Origin: Roseomonas sp. | GTDB taxonomy: Bacteria; Pseudomonadota; Alphaproteobacteria; Acetobacterales; Acetobacteraceae | Assembly (NCBI GenBank): GCA_031180725.1 | Contig: JAPSLO010000001.1 | Location: forward strand, 1-64,000 | Direction: 5' to 3' | DNA length: 64,000 nucleotides | In this document: in pieces, positions 25,400 through 34,500 of the stretch | Layout of the letters: every line of letters begins with the position of its first letter | Numbering within the stretch: the stretch's first letter is position 1 | Notes under the pieces: generated by a model | Database searches by the model: none | The model's input: the letters and a program-made list of their open reading frames with translations, nothing else | What the model was told of the DNA's origin: nothing | Translations under genes and position numbers: made by a program

Positions 25400-27510
25400 G
25401 CGGGGCGGTTCCGGCGAAGGCGCGTCTGGCTGTCGATATCGGCGGCACCTTCACCGACCTGGCGGTGGAGCGCGCCACCGGCGAGGATGTGGTGGAACGC
25501 TGGACGGCCAAGGTGCTGACCACGCCGGCCGCCCCGGAACTGGGCGTGCTGGAAGGCGTGCGCCTGGTGCTGGCGCGCGCGGGGCTGCGGCCCACGGACA
25601 TCGAGCTGTTGATCCATGGCACGACGCTGGCCACCAATGCCGTCATCGAGCGCAAGGGCGCGCGGACGGCGCTGCTGACCACGGAAGGCTTCCGGGACGT
25701 GCTCGCCCTGGGCAATGAGTCCCGCTACGACCAGTACGACCTGAACATCGAGTTACCCCAGCCCCTGGTGCCGCGCCGCTGGCGCGTGACGGTGCCGGAG
25801 CGGCTGGACAATGAGGGCCAGGTGCTGCGCCCGCTGGATGAGCAGGCCGTGCGTGCGCAGGTGGAGTTCCTGCGCGGCGAGGGCATCGAAAGCCTGGCCA
25901 TCGGCTTCCTGCACAGCTTCGTCAATCCGGCGCATGAGCGCCGCGCCGCGGAGATTGTGCGGGAGATGTGGCCGGAACTGCCGGTCTCGCTTTCCTCCGA
26001 CGTCTCGCCGGAGATGCGGGAATGGGAGCGTTTCTCCACCACCGTCGCCAATGCCTATGTGCAGCCGAAAATGGCCAGCTACCTGTACCGCCTGCGCAGC
26101 GGGTTGCAGGAGGCGGGGCTGACCGGCCCGCTGTTCCTGATGCTGTCGGGCGGCGGGCTGACGACGCTGGAGACGGCGGCGCGCTTCCCCATCCGGCTGG
26201 TGGAATCCGGGCCGGCCGGTGGGGCGATCTTCGCCGCCCATGTGGCGCGGCAGAAGGGTTGGGGGAAGGTGCTGTCCTTCGACATGGGCGGTACCACGGC
26301 GAAGGTCTGCCTGGTGGATGACTACGCCCCGCAGGCCGCCCGCAGCTTCGAGGTGGCGCGCGTCGGGCGGTTCAAGAAGGGCTCCGGCCTGCCTCTGCGC
26401 ATCCCGGTGATCGAGATGGTGGAGATCGGCGCGGGCGGCGGCTCCATCGCGCATCTGGATGCGATGGGGCGCATCCAGGTGGGGCCGGAAAGCGCCGGCG
26501 CCGATCCGGGACCGGCCTGCTACGGCCGCGGCGGCATGCAGCCGGCAGTCACGGATGCGAACCTGCTGCTGGGTCGCTACGAGCCCGACCTGTTCGCGGG
26601 CGGCGCGCTGAAGCTGGATGTCGCGGCGGCGCGGCGCGCCATGGCCACCCATGTCGGCGAGCGGCTGAAGCTGGAACCGGCCATGGCCGCGCTCGGCGTG
26701 GTGGAGATGGTGGACGAGAACATGGCGAATGCCGCCCGTGTCCATGCCATCGAATCCGGCAAGGGCTATGAGGGCCGCGCCATCATCGCCTTCGGCGGCG
26801 GCGGCCCGGTGCATGGCTATCGCGTGGCGGAGAAGATCGGCGTGACGAAGCTGCTGGTGCCCTCCGGCGCCGGCGTGGGTTCCGCCATCGGCTTCCTGCG
26901 CGCCCCGGTGGCCTATGAGGTGGTGAAGTCGCTCTATCAGCGCTTCGCCAGCTTCGACCTGGCGGCGGTGAATGCGCTGCTGGCGGAGATGTCGGCCGAG
27001 GCGTCGGCCGTGGTGGCGCAAGGCGCCTTCGGCGCGCCGACCGAGGAGCATCGCCTGGCCTTCATGCGCTATGTCGGCCAGGGGCATGAGATCGCCGTGG
27101 CGCTGCCGGCGCGCGTGCTGACGGAAGCCGATGTGGCGGCGATCCGCGGGGCCTACGACGCCGAATACACCCGATTCTATGACCGTCCCGTGCCGGGCAG
27201 CGATGTGGAGATCCTGTCCTTCGCCGTTACCGTCGCGACCAAGGTGGAGAGCGTGGAACCGGTGGCGGAGGTGGCGGATGCGCCGGCGCCGAAGCCGGTG
27301 CGCGTGCAGCAGGTGCGGGACACCGCGACGGGCGAGGTGGCGGCATGGGCGGTGTACGACCGCGAAGCCATGCCGGCCGGCACCCGCGTCGCTGGCCCCT
27401 GCATCGTGGCGGAAGCGGAAACGAGCACGCTGGTGGGACCGGGCTGGTCCTGCCGCGTGGATGGCCTGGGTTATCTCGAACTGCGCGACGAGCGACGGAG
27501 GCCGACATGA
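25396..27510 (+). CDS. hyuA: Hydantoinase/oxoprolinase family protein, subunit A
   Basis: A 704-residue ATP-dependent amidohydrolase subunit of the HyuA type (N-methylhydantoinase A / 5-oxoprolinase N-terminal half). The ASKHA-type phosphate loops are seen as VDIGGTFTDLAV (about 12-23), DMGGTTAKVCLV (about 296-307) and FGGGGPVHGYRV. ELLIHGTTLATNAVIERKG is the family signature of the first domain. It starts with GTG overlapping the previous stop. It acts with HyuB, here encoded two genes on, to open cyclic amides with ATP hydrolysis. The exact substrate is unknown. Confidence 0.92.
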   Translation: MSGAVPAKARLAVDIGGTFTDLAVERATGEDVVERWTAKVLTTPAAPELGVLEGVRLVLARAGLRPTDIELLIHGTTLATNAVIERKGARTALLTTEGFRDVLALGNESRYDQYDLNIELPQPLVPRRWRVTVPERLDNEGQVLRPLDEQAVRAQVEFLRGEGIESLAIGFLHSFVNPAHERRAAEIVREMWPELPVSLSSDVSPEMREWERFSTTVANAYVQPKMASYLYRLRSGLQEAGLTGPLFLMLSGGGLTTLETAARFPIRLVESGPAGGAIFAAHVARQKGWGKVLSFDMGGTTAKVCLVDDYAPQAARSFEVARVGRFKKGSGLPLRIPVIEMVEIGAGGGSIAHLDAMGRIQVGPESAGADPGPACYGRGGMQPAVTDANLLLGRYEPDLFAGGALKLDVAAARRAMATHVGERLKLEPAMAALGVVEMVDENMANAARVHAIESGKGYEGRAIIAFGGGGPVHGYRVAEKIGVTKLLVPSGAGVGSAIGFLRAPVAYEVVKSLYQRFASFDLAAVNALLAEMSAEASAVVAQGAFGAPTEEHRLAFMRYVGQGHEIAVALPARVLTEADVAAIRGAYDAEYTRFYDRPVPGSDVEILSFAVTVATKVESVEPVAEVADAPAPKPVRVQQVRDTATGEVAAWAVYDREAMPAGTRVAGPCIVAEAETSTLVGPGWSCRVDGLGYLELRDERRRPT

Positions 27511-27839
27511 CACAGCCGACCATTGCCCGCATCTGGCGTGGCCGCACCCGCCCGGAGGTGGCGGATGAGTACGAAGCCTACAACTACGAGGTCGGCATCA
27601 AGCCGCTGATCGAGAAGGCGCTGGGCGTGCAGACCTTCCGCGAGGACCGGGAAGGGGAGGTGGAGTTCATGACCATCTCCTACTGGGCCAGCGTGGAGGA
27701 TATGGCGAAGTTCACCGGCAAGGATCCGGACGCCATCCACCACCTGCCACGCGACGCCGAATTCCTGATCGAGCTGCCGCAATCCGTGCAGGTGCTGCGC
27801 CTGCTGACCGCCACCGGCAATACGGGAACGGGGCCATGA
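27507..27839 (+). CDS. Small dimeric alpha/beta-barrel (ABM-like) protein between hyuA and hyuB
   Basis: A 110-residue protein. Its opening TIARIWRGRTRPEVADEYEA and the following YLxxxI-like helix, then EVEFMTISYWASVEDMAKFT and FLIELPQSVQVLRLL, resemble the antibiotic-biosynthesis-monooxygenase / dimeric alpha-beta barrel fold. It overlaps both neighbours by four bases (ATGA at 27507 and 27836), so its synthesis is coupled to that of HyuA and HyuB. No catalytic residue pattern can be assigned. It could bind the substrate or product, or act as an accessory subunit. The fold call is from a short sequence and is moderate. Confidence 0.75.
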   Translation: MTQPTIARIWRGRTRPEVADEYEAYNYEVGIKPLIEKALGVQTFREDREGEVEFMTISYWASVEDMAKFTGKDPDAIHHLPRDAEFLIELPQSVQVLRLLTATGNTGTGP

Positions 27840-29488
27840 GCGACGCGCTCGCCACCATCCAGCGCCAGATTCAGTGGAACCGCCTGATCGCGGTGGTGGA
27901 GGAGCAGGCGCAGATCATGATCCGCACCGCCTTCAGCACCACGGTGCGGGAAGCGGGCGACCTCTCGGCCGGCATCTTTGACCTGCAAGGGCGCATGCTG
28001 GCGCAGGCCGTCACCGGCACGCCGGGCCACGTTAATTCCATGATGGAAAGCGTCGGGCACTTCCTGGCGAAATTCCCGGCGGAGACGATGCAGCCGGGCG
28101 ACCACTACATCACCAATGATCCCTGGCTGGGCACCGGGCATCTGCACGACCTCACGGTGGTCACGCCCGCCTTCCGCAATGGCAGGATCGTCGGGCTGTT
28201 TGCGAACACCGCGCATGTCATCGATGTCGGCGGGCTGGGGATGGGCCCGGAAGGGCGCAGCGTCTTCGAGGAAGGGCTCTACATCCCCATCGTGAAATGC
28301 TTCAACCGCGGCAAGGCGAACGAGACCTTCTTCGACTTCATCCGCGCCGGCAGCCGCACGCCTGTGGAGCTTGAGGGGGATGTCTATTCCCTCTGCGCCT
28401 GCAACGACGCGGGCGCGAAGCGGCTGGTCGAGATGATGGACGAGTTCGGGATGGAGAGCATCGACGACCTCGCCGAATACATCTTCGATGCCTCGCTATC
28501 GGCCACGCTGGCGGAGATCGCGAAGCTGCCGCCGGGTACCTATGCGGCGGAGATCCGATCCGACGGCTATGAGGCGCCGGTGACGCTGAAGGCGGCGATG
28601 ACCATCCTGCCGGATGCGATCGAGGTGGATTTCGCCGGCACCTCGGGCCTGTCGAACCGCGGCATCAATGTGCCCGCGGCCTATTGCCGCGCCTATTCCT
28701 GCTTCGGCATCAAATGCGTGGTCGCGCCGGAGATCCCGAACAACTGGGCGTCCCTCTCACCCTTCCGCATGAAGATCCCGGAACGCTGCATCCTGAACGC
28801 GCCCAGGCCTTTCCCGGTGAGTGTCCGCCACGTGGTGGGGCAGTTGCTGCCGGACCTGATGATGGGCTGCCTGCACCAGGCGGTGCCGGACCGGGTGAAT
28901 GCGGAAGGCTCCTCGGCGCTGTGGAACCCGCCGCTGCGCGGCGGCGGGCAGGTGAGCGGCGCGGAAGCGGAGCTGCCGGATTTCGAGATCATCACCTTCA
29001 ATTCCGGCGGCACCGGCGCGCGGCCGACCAAGGATGGGCTGGATGGCACCGCCTTCCCTTCCGGCGTGCGGACCATGCCGGTGGAAGCGACGGAGAATGT
29101 GGCGCCGGTGATCTTCTGGCAAAACCAGCTTCGCCCGGATTCCGCCGGCGCTGGCCGCACGCGGGGTGGCTTCGGCAAGGTCATGGAGATCGGCGCCAAG
29201 GGCGATGCGGAATTCGCCGTGAACGCCATCTTCGACCGCGTGGCCAATCCCCCGCGCGGGCGCGATGGCGGCGGCGATGGCGCGCCGGGTTGGGTGGGGC
29301 TGGATGACGGATCGACGCTGCGCACCAAGGGCTACCAGGTGATCCCGAAGGGCCGCCACCTGCTGCTGAAGTTGCCGGGCGGGGGCGGGATGGGGAACCC
29401 CAGGGAACGCGACCGCGCGCTGGTGGAACGCGACGTGGCGGATGGGCTGGTGAGCCCGCAGGCGGCGAAGGCGCTCTACGGCGCCTGA
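27836..29488 (+). CDS. hyuB: Hydantoinase/oxoprolinase family protein, subunit B
   Basis: A 550-residue HyuB protein (N-methylhydantoinase B / 5-oxoprolinase C-terminal half). Typical stretches are RTAFSTTVREAGDLSAGIFD, GDHYITNDPWLGTGHLHDLT (about 84-103), SRTPVELEGDV and the C-terminal PGGGGMGNPRERD. The start ATG overlaps the upstream stop. It completes the ATP-dependent cyclic-amidase complex with HyuA. The order carbamoylase - HyuA - small protein - HyuB is consistent with stepwise opening of a hydantoin-like ring and removal of the carbamoyl group. Confidence 0.92.
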   Translation: MSDALATIQRQIQWNRLIAVVEEQAQIMIRTAFSTTVREAGDLSAGIFDLQGRMLAQAVTGTPGHVNSMMESVGHFLAKFPAETMQPGDHYITNDPWLGTGHLHDLTVVTPAFRNGRIVGLFANTAHVIDVGGLGMGPEGRSVFEEGLYIPIVKCFNRGKANETFFDFIRAGSRTPVELEGDVYSLCACNDAGAKRLVEMMDEFGMESIDDLAEYIFDASLSATLAEIAKLPPGTYAAEIRSDGYEAPVTLKAAMTILPDAIEVDFAGTSGLSNRGINVPAAYCRAYSCFGIKCVVAPEIPNNWASLSPFRMKIPERCILNAPRPFPVSVRHVVGQLLPDLMMGCLHQAVPDRVNAEGSSALWNPPLRGGGQVSGAEAELPDFEIITFNSGGTGARPTKDGLDGTAFPSGVRTMPVEATENVAPVIFWQNQLRPDSAGAGRTRGGFGKVMEIGAKGDAEFAVNAIFDRVANPPRGRDGGGDGAPGWVGLDDGSTLRTKGYQVIPKGRHLLLKLPGGGGMGNPRERDRALVERDVADGLVSPQAAKALYGA

Positions 29489-29496
29489 CACGCCTC

Positions 29497-29517
29497 CGCG
29501 TCACGGAATGTGACGTG
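29497..29517 (+). terminator. Hairpin after hyuB
   Basis: CGTCAC at 29499-29504 and GTGACG at 29510-29515 pair perfectly around a five-base loop, extended to 8 bp by C97-G17 and one G-T pair. It lies nine bases past the hyuB stop. A related CGTGACGC/GCGTCACG hairpin follows the second carbamoylase gene at 42961-42983. Confidence 0.4.
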
Positions 29518-29567
29518 ATCGCGGCGGGCGCTTCGCTTTCGCTGGGGCTGGCGCCATCTTGCTCGCC

Positions 29568-30566
29568 ATGCCCCCCGCCATCGCCCGCCGGGCGTTGCTG
29601 GCCGGTGCGCTTGCGCTGCCCGCTGCGGCGCGCGGCGCCACGCCCTTCGAGGATGCCGCCGCCATGGCGGAGGCCCTGCCGCATCTGCGCACGCTGATTG
29701 TCGCGCGCGGTGGGCGGGTGTTGCTCGAAAAGGTATTCCGCGGACCGGGGCTGGACCGGCCGGCCAATATCAAATCGGCCTCCAAGACCGTGATTGCCAC
29801 GCTGGCCGGCATCGCCATCGGCCGCGGCGTGCTGCAGGGGCTGGAACAGCCCATCGGGCCCATCCTGGGCAGCACCATCCCGCGGGAAGCCGATCCGCGC
29901 GTGCGCGGCATCACCATCGGGCAGTTACTGTCCATGCAGGCGGGGCTGGCACGGACCTCGGGCACGGAATACGGGCGCTGGGTCTCCTCCCGGAACTGGC
30001 TGCGGGCGGCGCTGATGCAGCCGATGGAGGATGTGCCGGGTGGACGCATGATCTATTCCACCGGCACCAGCCACATCCTGGGCGCCGTGCTGGCGCGCGC
30101 CAGCGGCCACAGCCTTCACCGGCTGGCGCGGGACTGGCTCGGCTCCCCGCTCAACATCACCATTCCCGACTGGCCCCGCGCGCCGGAGGGGCTGCATTTC
30201 GGTGGCAACGAGATGCTGCTGAGCCCGCGCGCCCTGCTGACCTTCGCCGAATGCTGGCGCAACGGGGGGCGCCACGCCGGGCGCCAGGTGGTGCCGGCCG
30301 ACTTCGTCCCACGCGCCTGGACGCCGCAGGCGCGGTCGGCCTGGAGCGGGCAGATGTATGGCCTCGGCTGGTGGATCGCCGAGGCGCGCGGCCAACCCGT
30401 CTACTTCGCCTGGGGTTATGGCGGGCAGATGGCCTATGTGCTGCCGGGGCTGGAGGCGAGCGTGGTGATAACCTCCAACCCGGAGGTGCCGCGCGCCAAT
30501 GGCCAGGTGCACCAGCTCCATGATTTGCTGATGGAGCGGATCCTGCCGGCGGTGGAGGCGGCCTGA
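29568..30566 (+). CDS. Serine hydrolase, beta-lactamase (class C/EstB) fold, exported
   Basis: A 332-residue penicillin-binding-protein-like hydrolase. The signal (about 1-22: RRALLAGALALPAAARG) is Tat-like or Sec. The nucleophile motif SxxK appears as SASK (near residue 68), and the second motif YxN/S as YST (about 165). A KTG-like third box is not obvious; the equivalent may be WGYGGQM near 285. Such proteins are esterases, D-aminopeptidases or 6-aminohexanoate-dimer hydrolases. The start at 29568 gives a good signal; a TTG at 29559 is less likely. It lies downstream of the hydantoinase operon. Confidence 0.82.
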   Translation: MPPAIARRALLAGALALPAAARGATPFEDAAAMAEALPHLRTLIVARGGRVLLEKVFRGPGLDRPANIKSASKTVIATLAGIAIGRGVLQGLEQPIGPILGSTIPREADPRVRGITIGQLLSMQAGLARTSGTEYGRWVSSRNWLRAALMQPMEDVPGGRMIYSTGTSHILGAVLARASGHSLHRLARDWLGSPLNITIPDWPRAPEGLHFGGNEMLLSPRALLTFAECWRNGGRHAGRQVVPADFVPRAWTPQARSAWSGQMYGLGWWIAEARGQPVYFAWGYGGQMAYVLPGLEASVVITSNPEVPRANGQVHQLHDLLMERILPAVEAA

Positions 30567-30600
30567 GCGGAGTGGCGCCGGAACGATGCGGCACCGCGCC

Positions 30601-30798
30601 TCAGTCGTCGGGACCGCCCTTCGTCTCCTCCGTCACGCCGGGCGGGTCGGGGTAGAGGTCGGAGGGCACCTTCGCCTTCGGATTTCGGCTCAGGCCGCCC
30701 TGCTGCACCTTCTCCGCCGTGTTGGCGCTGGCGGGATCGGCGCTGTTCATGCGCGCGGCGGCGCCTTTCGGCGGGGGTGGGGTCTCGGGCTTGGGCAT
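30601..30798 (-). CDS. Small hydrophilic protein of unknown function
   Basis: A 65-residue protein, highly hydrophilic and Pro/Lys/Asp-rich (starts MPKPETPPPPKG, ends EETKGGPDD), probably disordered. No domain. A GGCGGAG sequence seven bases upstream could serve as ribosome-binding site. I recall similar short proteins as conserved hypotheticals in Acetobacteraceae, but this is uncertain and the gene could be spurious. It is convergent with the beta-lactamase-fold gene and divergent from the deacylase gene. Confidence 0.45.
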   Translation of the reverse strand: MPKPETPPPPKGAAARMNSADPASANTAEKVQQGGLSRNPKAKVPSDLYPDPPGVTEETKGGPDD

Positions 30799-31009
30799 GG
30801 CGGGTCTCCGCCTTCGGCAACGCGCGGGCCGGCCCTGGGATCGCGCGGCGCGGCGTGCCAGGGTAGAGCCGGAAGCGTGGCTTGGCGGGAGGACGCGATT
30901 CTGTTTCGCTCAATGGGCGACCGGCTCCGGGTCGTTCGTGTCCCGAACGGTCAGCGCGACCGCCCCGCCTCGGCGGGGCATGCGCCATCAAGGAAGGCTG
31001 AGTGACCCC

Positions 31010-32476
31010 ATGGCCCTTCGCTGCGACCTGATCATCCGCGATGCCACGCTGTTCGACGGCACCGGCGCGCCGCGCCGTACCGGCGACCTGGGCGTGCAGG
31101 GCGACCGCATCGTCGCGATAGGCGACCTCGGCGGTGCCAGCGCGGACCGCGAGATCATCGCCACCGGCAAGGCGCTGGCGCCAGGCTTCATCGATGCGCA
31201 TACGCATGACGACCGCGCCGTGCTGATGGGGCCCGAAGGCACGCTGTGCAAGATCAGCCAGGGCGTCACCACCGTGGTCTGCGGCTGCTGCGGCGTCTCC
31301 CTCGCCCCCGCCCGCTTCAAGGCCGATCCGCCGCCGCCGCTGGACCTGGTGGGCGCCGAGGGCTGGTGGAAGTTCGGCGATTTCGGCGAATACGCCCACG
31401 CCATCAACAGCAAGGGCTCCGAGGTCAACACCTACGCCCTGGTGGGCAACCAGACACTCCGCGTGGAAGCCATGAACGGCGATGTCTATCGCCCCGCGAC
31501 CGACAAGGAGATCCACCACATGCACCAGCGGGTGAAGCAGTCCATGGCGGAAGGCGCCTCGGGCTTCTCCACCGGCCTCTACTACAAGCCCAACATGCAT
31601 GCGACCACCGACGAAGTGGTGGCGATCGCCGAGGCGCTGAAGCCCTTCGACGGGCTCTATTCCACCCATATGCGCGACGAGGCCAACCACATCCTCGCCT
31701 CCATCGAGGAGACGATGGCCATCGGCAAGCGCGCCGGCGTGCAGGTGCAGATCAGCCACCACAAGTGCTCGATGCCGGAGAATTACGGCCGCAGCATCCA
31801 GACCCTGCCGCTGCTGGAAGCCTATGCCCGCACGCAGCAACTGGCCTACGACGTCTATCCCTATCCCGCCGGCTCCACCGTGCTGATGCCGGACCGGCTG
31901 CGGGAGGATGTGAAGGTGATGATCACCTGGTCCGTCCCGCATCCGGAAATGGCCGGGCGCTACCTGCATGAGATCGCGCGCGGCTGGAACACCGACATCA
32001 AGGCAGCGGCGGAGAAGCTGTTGCCGGCCGGACAGATCAGCTTCCAGATGGATGAGGACGATGTGCAGCGCATCATGGCGCATCCCATGTCCATGATCGG
32101 CAGCGACGGCATCCCGCACGACGCCCATCCGCATCCGCGCCTCTGGGGCACCTTCCCGCGCGTGCTCGGGCATTACGCGCGGGGCCTTGGCCTGTTCAGC
32201 ATGGAAGTCGCCATCCACAAGATGACCGGCCGCTGCGCAGAGGCCTATGGCATCGTGGACCGGGGCGTGCTGCGCGAAGGCGCCTATGCCGACCTGGTGC
32301 TGTTCGACCCGAACACGGTGATCGACGCCGCCACCTTCGAGAAGCCGAAGCAGCCTTCCATCGGCATCGAGGAGGTCTGGGCCAATGGCGTGCCGACCTT
32401 CAAGGCCGGCCAAGGGAAGCGGGGCGGCGCAACCGGCGAGCGCCCCGGCCGCCTGGTGACGCGCCACAAGGCCTGA
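31010..32476 (+). CDS. N-acyl-D-amino-acid deacylase (D-aminoacylase family)
   Basis: A 488-residue amidohydrolase. The metal-binding motif GFIDAHTHDD lies at about residues 59-68, and a second signature is QVQISHHKCSMP (about 245-256). The N-terminal DLIIRDATLFDGTGAPRRTG and C-terminal GAYADLVLFDPNTV form the small beta-sandwich typical of the D-aminoacylase/AmdB family. It releases D-amino acids from N-acyl derivatives. The start 31010 was chosen for its agreement with the domain; an ATG at 30980 adds ten residues. It fits functionally with the nearby carbamoylase and hydantoinase genes. Confidence 0.88.
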   Translation: MALRCDLIIRDATLFDGTGAPRRTGDLGVQGDRIVAIGDLGGASADREIIATGKALAPGFIDAHTHDDRAVLMGPEGTLCKISQGVTTVVCGCCGVSLAPARFKADPPPPLDLVGAEGWWKFGDFGEYAHAINSKGSEVNTYALVGNQTLRVEAMNGDVYRPATDKEIHHMHQRVKQSMAEGASGFSTGLYYKPNMHATTDEVVAIAEALKPFDGLYSTHMRDEANHILASIEETMAIGKRAGVQVQISHHKCSMPENYGRSIQTLPLLEAYARTQQLAYDVYPYPAGSTVLMPDRLREDVKVMITWSVPHPEMAGRYLHEIARGWNTDIKAAAEKLLPAGQISFQMDEDDVQRIMAHPMSMIGSDGIPHDAHPHPRLWGTFPRVLGHYARGLGLFSMEVAIHKMTGRCAEAYGIVDRGVLREGAYADLVLFDPNTVIDAATFEKPKQPSIGIEEVWANGVPTFKAGQGKRGGATGERPGRLVTRHKA

Positions 32477-32486
32477 CCCGCCGCGC

Positions 32487-32939
32487 ATGATGGCTGTGTC
32501 TGCCACGCCGCCCGGGAAGGTTGCCGAAGTCGCGCCCCGCACGAAGGAGCCTTCCCAGCACACGGCGCGCAATGCGCTGCTGGCCGGGCTGCTGCTGCTG
32601 GGCATCGGGGCGCTGGTGGCGCGTGGCTGCAGCGAAAGCTTCGTCGTGCCACATGAGATGGAACGCTATCTGCGGCAGGGGCCGCAGCACGGCGCCGCCC
32701 TGCTGCAGCAGGAGCTGGAGCGGAGCTATCCGCGCGGCAGCGGCATCGGTCCCTTCTTCGCCCATCTGGAACGGCTGGGCTTCGACTGCACCGCCGCGCT
32801 GACCTCCGGCCAAGGGGGCACCTGCCGCTACCGCGCCTGGCTGGATGCCAGGCGGCTGGCCGTCATCCTGGTGCGGCCGGCGCATGACGGGGTGGTGCTG
32901 CGCGGCGTGGCGGTGGAGATGATGGTTGAGGCGCCGTAA
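32487..32939 (+). CDS. Single-pass membrane protein of unknown function
   Basis: A 150-residue protein with one hydrophobic helix (about 28-45, NALLAGLLLLGIGALVARG) and a C-terminal domain of about 100 residues containing three Cys. It has no family I recognise. The C-terminal domain reads YPRGSGIGPFFAHLERLGFD followed by GTCRYRAWLDARRLAVILVR, which looks like a small folded domain in the periplasm. The start lies ten bases after the deacylase stop, so the two genes are probably in one transcript. Confidence 0.6.
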   Translation: MMAVSATPPGKVAEVAPRTKEPSQHTARNALLAGLLLLGIGALVARGCSESFVVPHEMERYLRQGPQHGAALLQQELERSYPRGSGIGPFFAHLERLGFDCTAALTSGQGGTCRYRAWLDARRLAVILVRPAHDGVVLRGVAVEMMVEAP

Positions 32940-33040
32940 CAGGCGTTTCCGGCGGCGCTGCCGCCGAACCTGGTCGTGAGGCTTCGAAACTCCCGCTTGC
33001 CACGTTGACCTGGCGGGGCGTGCGGAGGATTCATCCCGGC

Positions 33041-33628
33041 ATGCCCGATTGGCTCCCCTTGCTCGGCTTTGCCGTGGCGGCCTCCATCACGCCAGGGCCG
33101 AATGTGCTGATGGTGGCGGCGGGTGCGGCCGGGCATGGGGTGCGCGGCGTGCTGCCGATGATGCTGGGCATCACCGGCGGTTTCACGGCGATGCTGCTGA
33201 TCGTAGGGCTGGGCCTGGCGGCGCCGCTGACGGCCAGCCCCACCCTGCACGACGCGCTGCGGCTGGTGGCGGCGGCCTGGCTGCTGTGGCTGGCCTGGAA
33301 GATCGCGGCCGCGCCGCCGGCACAGCGCGGCGCCGCGCAGCCGCCGATGGGCTTCGTGCAGGCCGCCCTGTTCCAATGGGTGAACCCAAAGGCCTGGATG
33401 GTCGCGGGTGCGGCCGTCACCGGCTACACCCTGGCCGGCGAGGCACTGCTGCCGCAGGTGGCAAGCATTGCAATCGCCTTCGGCCTGGTCTCCATGCCCT
33501 GCCTGCTGGTCTGGGCCATGATGGGGGCAGGCACGCGGCGGCTGCTGCGCGGCCCCACGGCGCTGCGGCGCTTCAACATCGCCATGGGGCTGCTGCTGGC
33601 CGTCAGCGTGCTGCCGCTGCTGGGCTGA
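33041..33628 (+). CDS. LysE/RhtB-family amino-acid exporter
   Basis: A 195-residue membrane protein with about six transmembrane helices. The N-terminus WLPLLGFAVAASITPGPNVL and the Gly-rich MLGITGGFTAMLLIVGLGLA are the family signature, and GFVQAALFQWVNPKAWMVAG follows at the expected spacing. The family exports amino acids, homoserine lactones or similar compounds. The start at 33041 (MPDWLP) is the first reasonable initiation codon before helix 1, with GGAGG about twelve bases upstream. It may remove D- or N-modified amino acids made by neighbouring enzymes, which is inference. Confidence 0.87.
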   Translation: MPDWLPLLGFAVAASITPGPNVLMVAAGAAGHGVRGVLPMMLGITGGFTAMLLIVGLGLAAPLTASPTLHDALRLVAAAWLLWLAWKIAAAPPAQRGAAQPPMGFVQAALFQWVNPKAWMVAGAAVTGYTLAGEALLPQVASIAIAFGLVSMPCLLVWAMMGAGTRRLLRGPTALRRFNIAMGLLLAVSVLPLLG

Positions 33629-33695
33629 CCTCACCCGGCGCCGGGAGGCGCGGCAGAAGGTGATCCGGCCGGCCAGCCTCTGCTATCGCTGGCGC

Positions 33696-34493
33696 ATGGA
33701 CGAAGAGAATGGGACACCCGGCCTGCCGCTGCCGGGCGGCGGCCGTACCCTGGTGCTGCGCCAGGGCGATGTGGTGGCGCGGGAGACCGGCCCCTGGGCG
33801 CCAGCCGTGCATGCCCTGCTGCGGCACCTGGAGGCGCGCGGCTTCGAGGGCGCGCCGCGCGTGGTCGGCAGCGGCTTCGATGCAGCGGGCCGCGAGCTGC
33901 TGACCTATGTGGACGGCGAGGTCATCAACCCCGCCCCCTGGACGGATGAGGCCATCGCCGAACTCGGCGCATTGCTGCGGCGGATGCATGAGGCGCTGCG
34001 CGACTTCCGCGCGCCGGCGGATGCGGCCTGGCGGCCCTGGTTCGGGCGCGAGCTCGGGATGCCCGATATCTTCGGCCATTGCGATGCGGCGCCCTGGAAC
34101 ATCATCTCCCGCAAGGGGATGCCGGTGGCGCTGATCGACTGGGAAGTGGCCGGGCCGGTGGACCGGCTGACCGAGCTGGCCTTGGCGGCCTGGAACAACG
34201 CGCAGCTCTATGACGACGGGGTGGCGGCGATGAACGGCCTGGCCGATGCGCGCAGCCGCATCCGGCAGGTGCGCCTGCTGGCCGAAGGCTATGGCCTGCC
34301 TGCCGCCGCACGCCGTGCCCTGGCCTGGCGGATCATGGAATTCGCCGCCCACAGCGCCGCGCATGAGGCGCTGGAGCAGGGGATCGGGCCCGGCACCGAA
34401 TATGCGCCGCGCGTCTGGGGCCTGGCTTGGCAGGCGCGCAGCGTGGCCTGGCTGCTGCGCCACCGCCCGGCGTTGGAGGCGGCGCTGGCCTGA
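33696..34493 (+). CDS. Aminoglycoside-phosphotransferase-family (APH/choline-kinase-like) protein
   Basis: A 265-residue kinase-like protein. The catalytic loop HCDAAPWNII (about 127-136) replaces the usual HGDxxxxN. The following ALIDWEVAGPVDRL (about 145-158) corresponds to the metal-binding DxD segment (here DWE). These phosphotransferases act on small molecules; nothing indicates an antibiotic substrate. The start at 33696 (MDEENGTP) is chosen because a GTG at 33660 would add a short Arg-rich peptide. The gene is convergent with the DUF1003 pair. Confidence 0.82.
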   Translation: MDEENGTPGLPLPGGGRTLVLRQGDVVARETGPWAPAVHALLRHLEARGFEGAPRVVGSGFDAAGRELLTYVDGEVINPAPWTDEAIAELGALLRRMHEALRDFRAPADAAWRPWFGRELGMPDIFGHCDAAPWNIISRKGMPVALIDWEVAGPVDRLTELALAAWNNAQLYDDGVAAMNGLADARSRIRQVRLLAEGYGLPAAARRALAWRIMEFAAHSAAHEALEQGIGPGTEYAPRVWGLAWQARSVAWLLRHRPALEAALA

Positions 34494-34500
34494 CGAAGGG

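Noticed and set aside
33696-34493. Antibiotic resistance by aminoglycoside phosphorylation
   Set aside because: The protein only shares the general phosphotransferase fold; its motif HCDAAPWN differs from aminoglycoside kinases and the context is metabolic.
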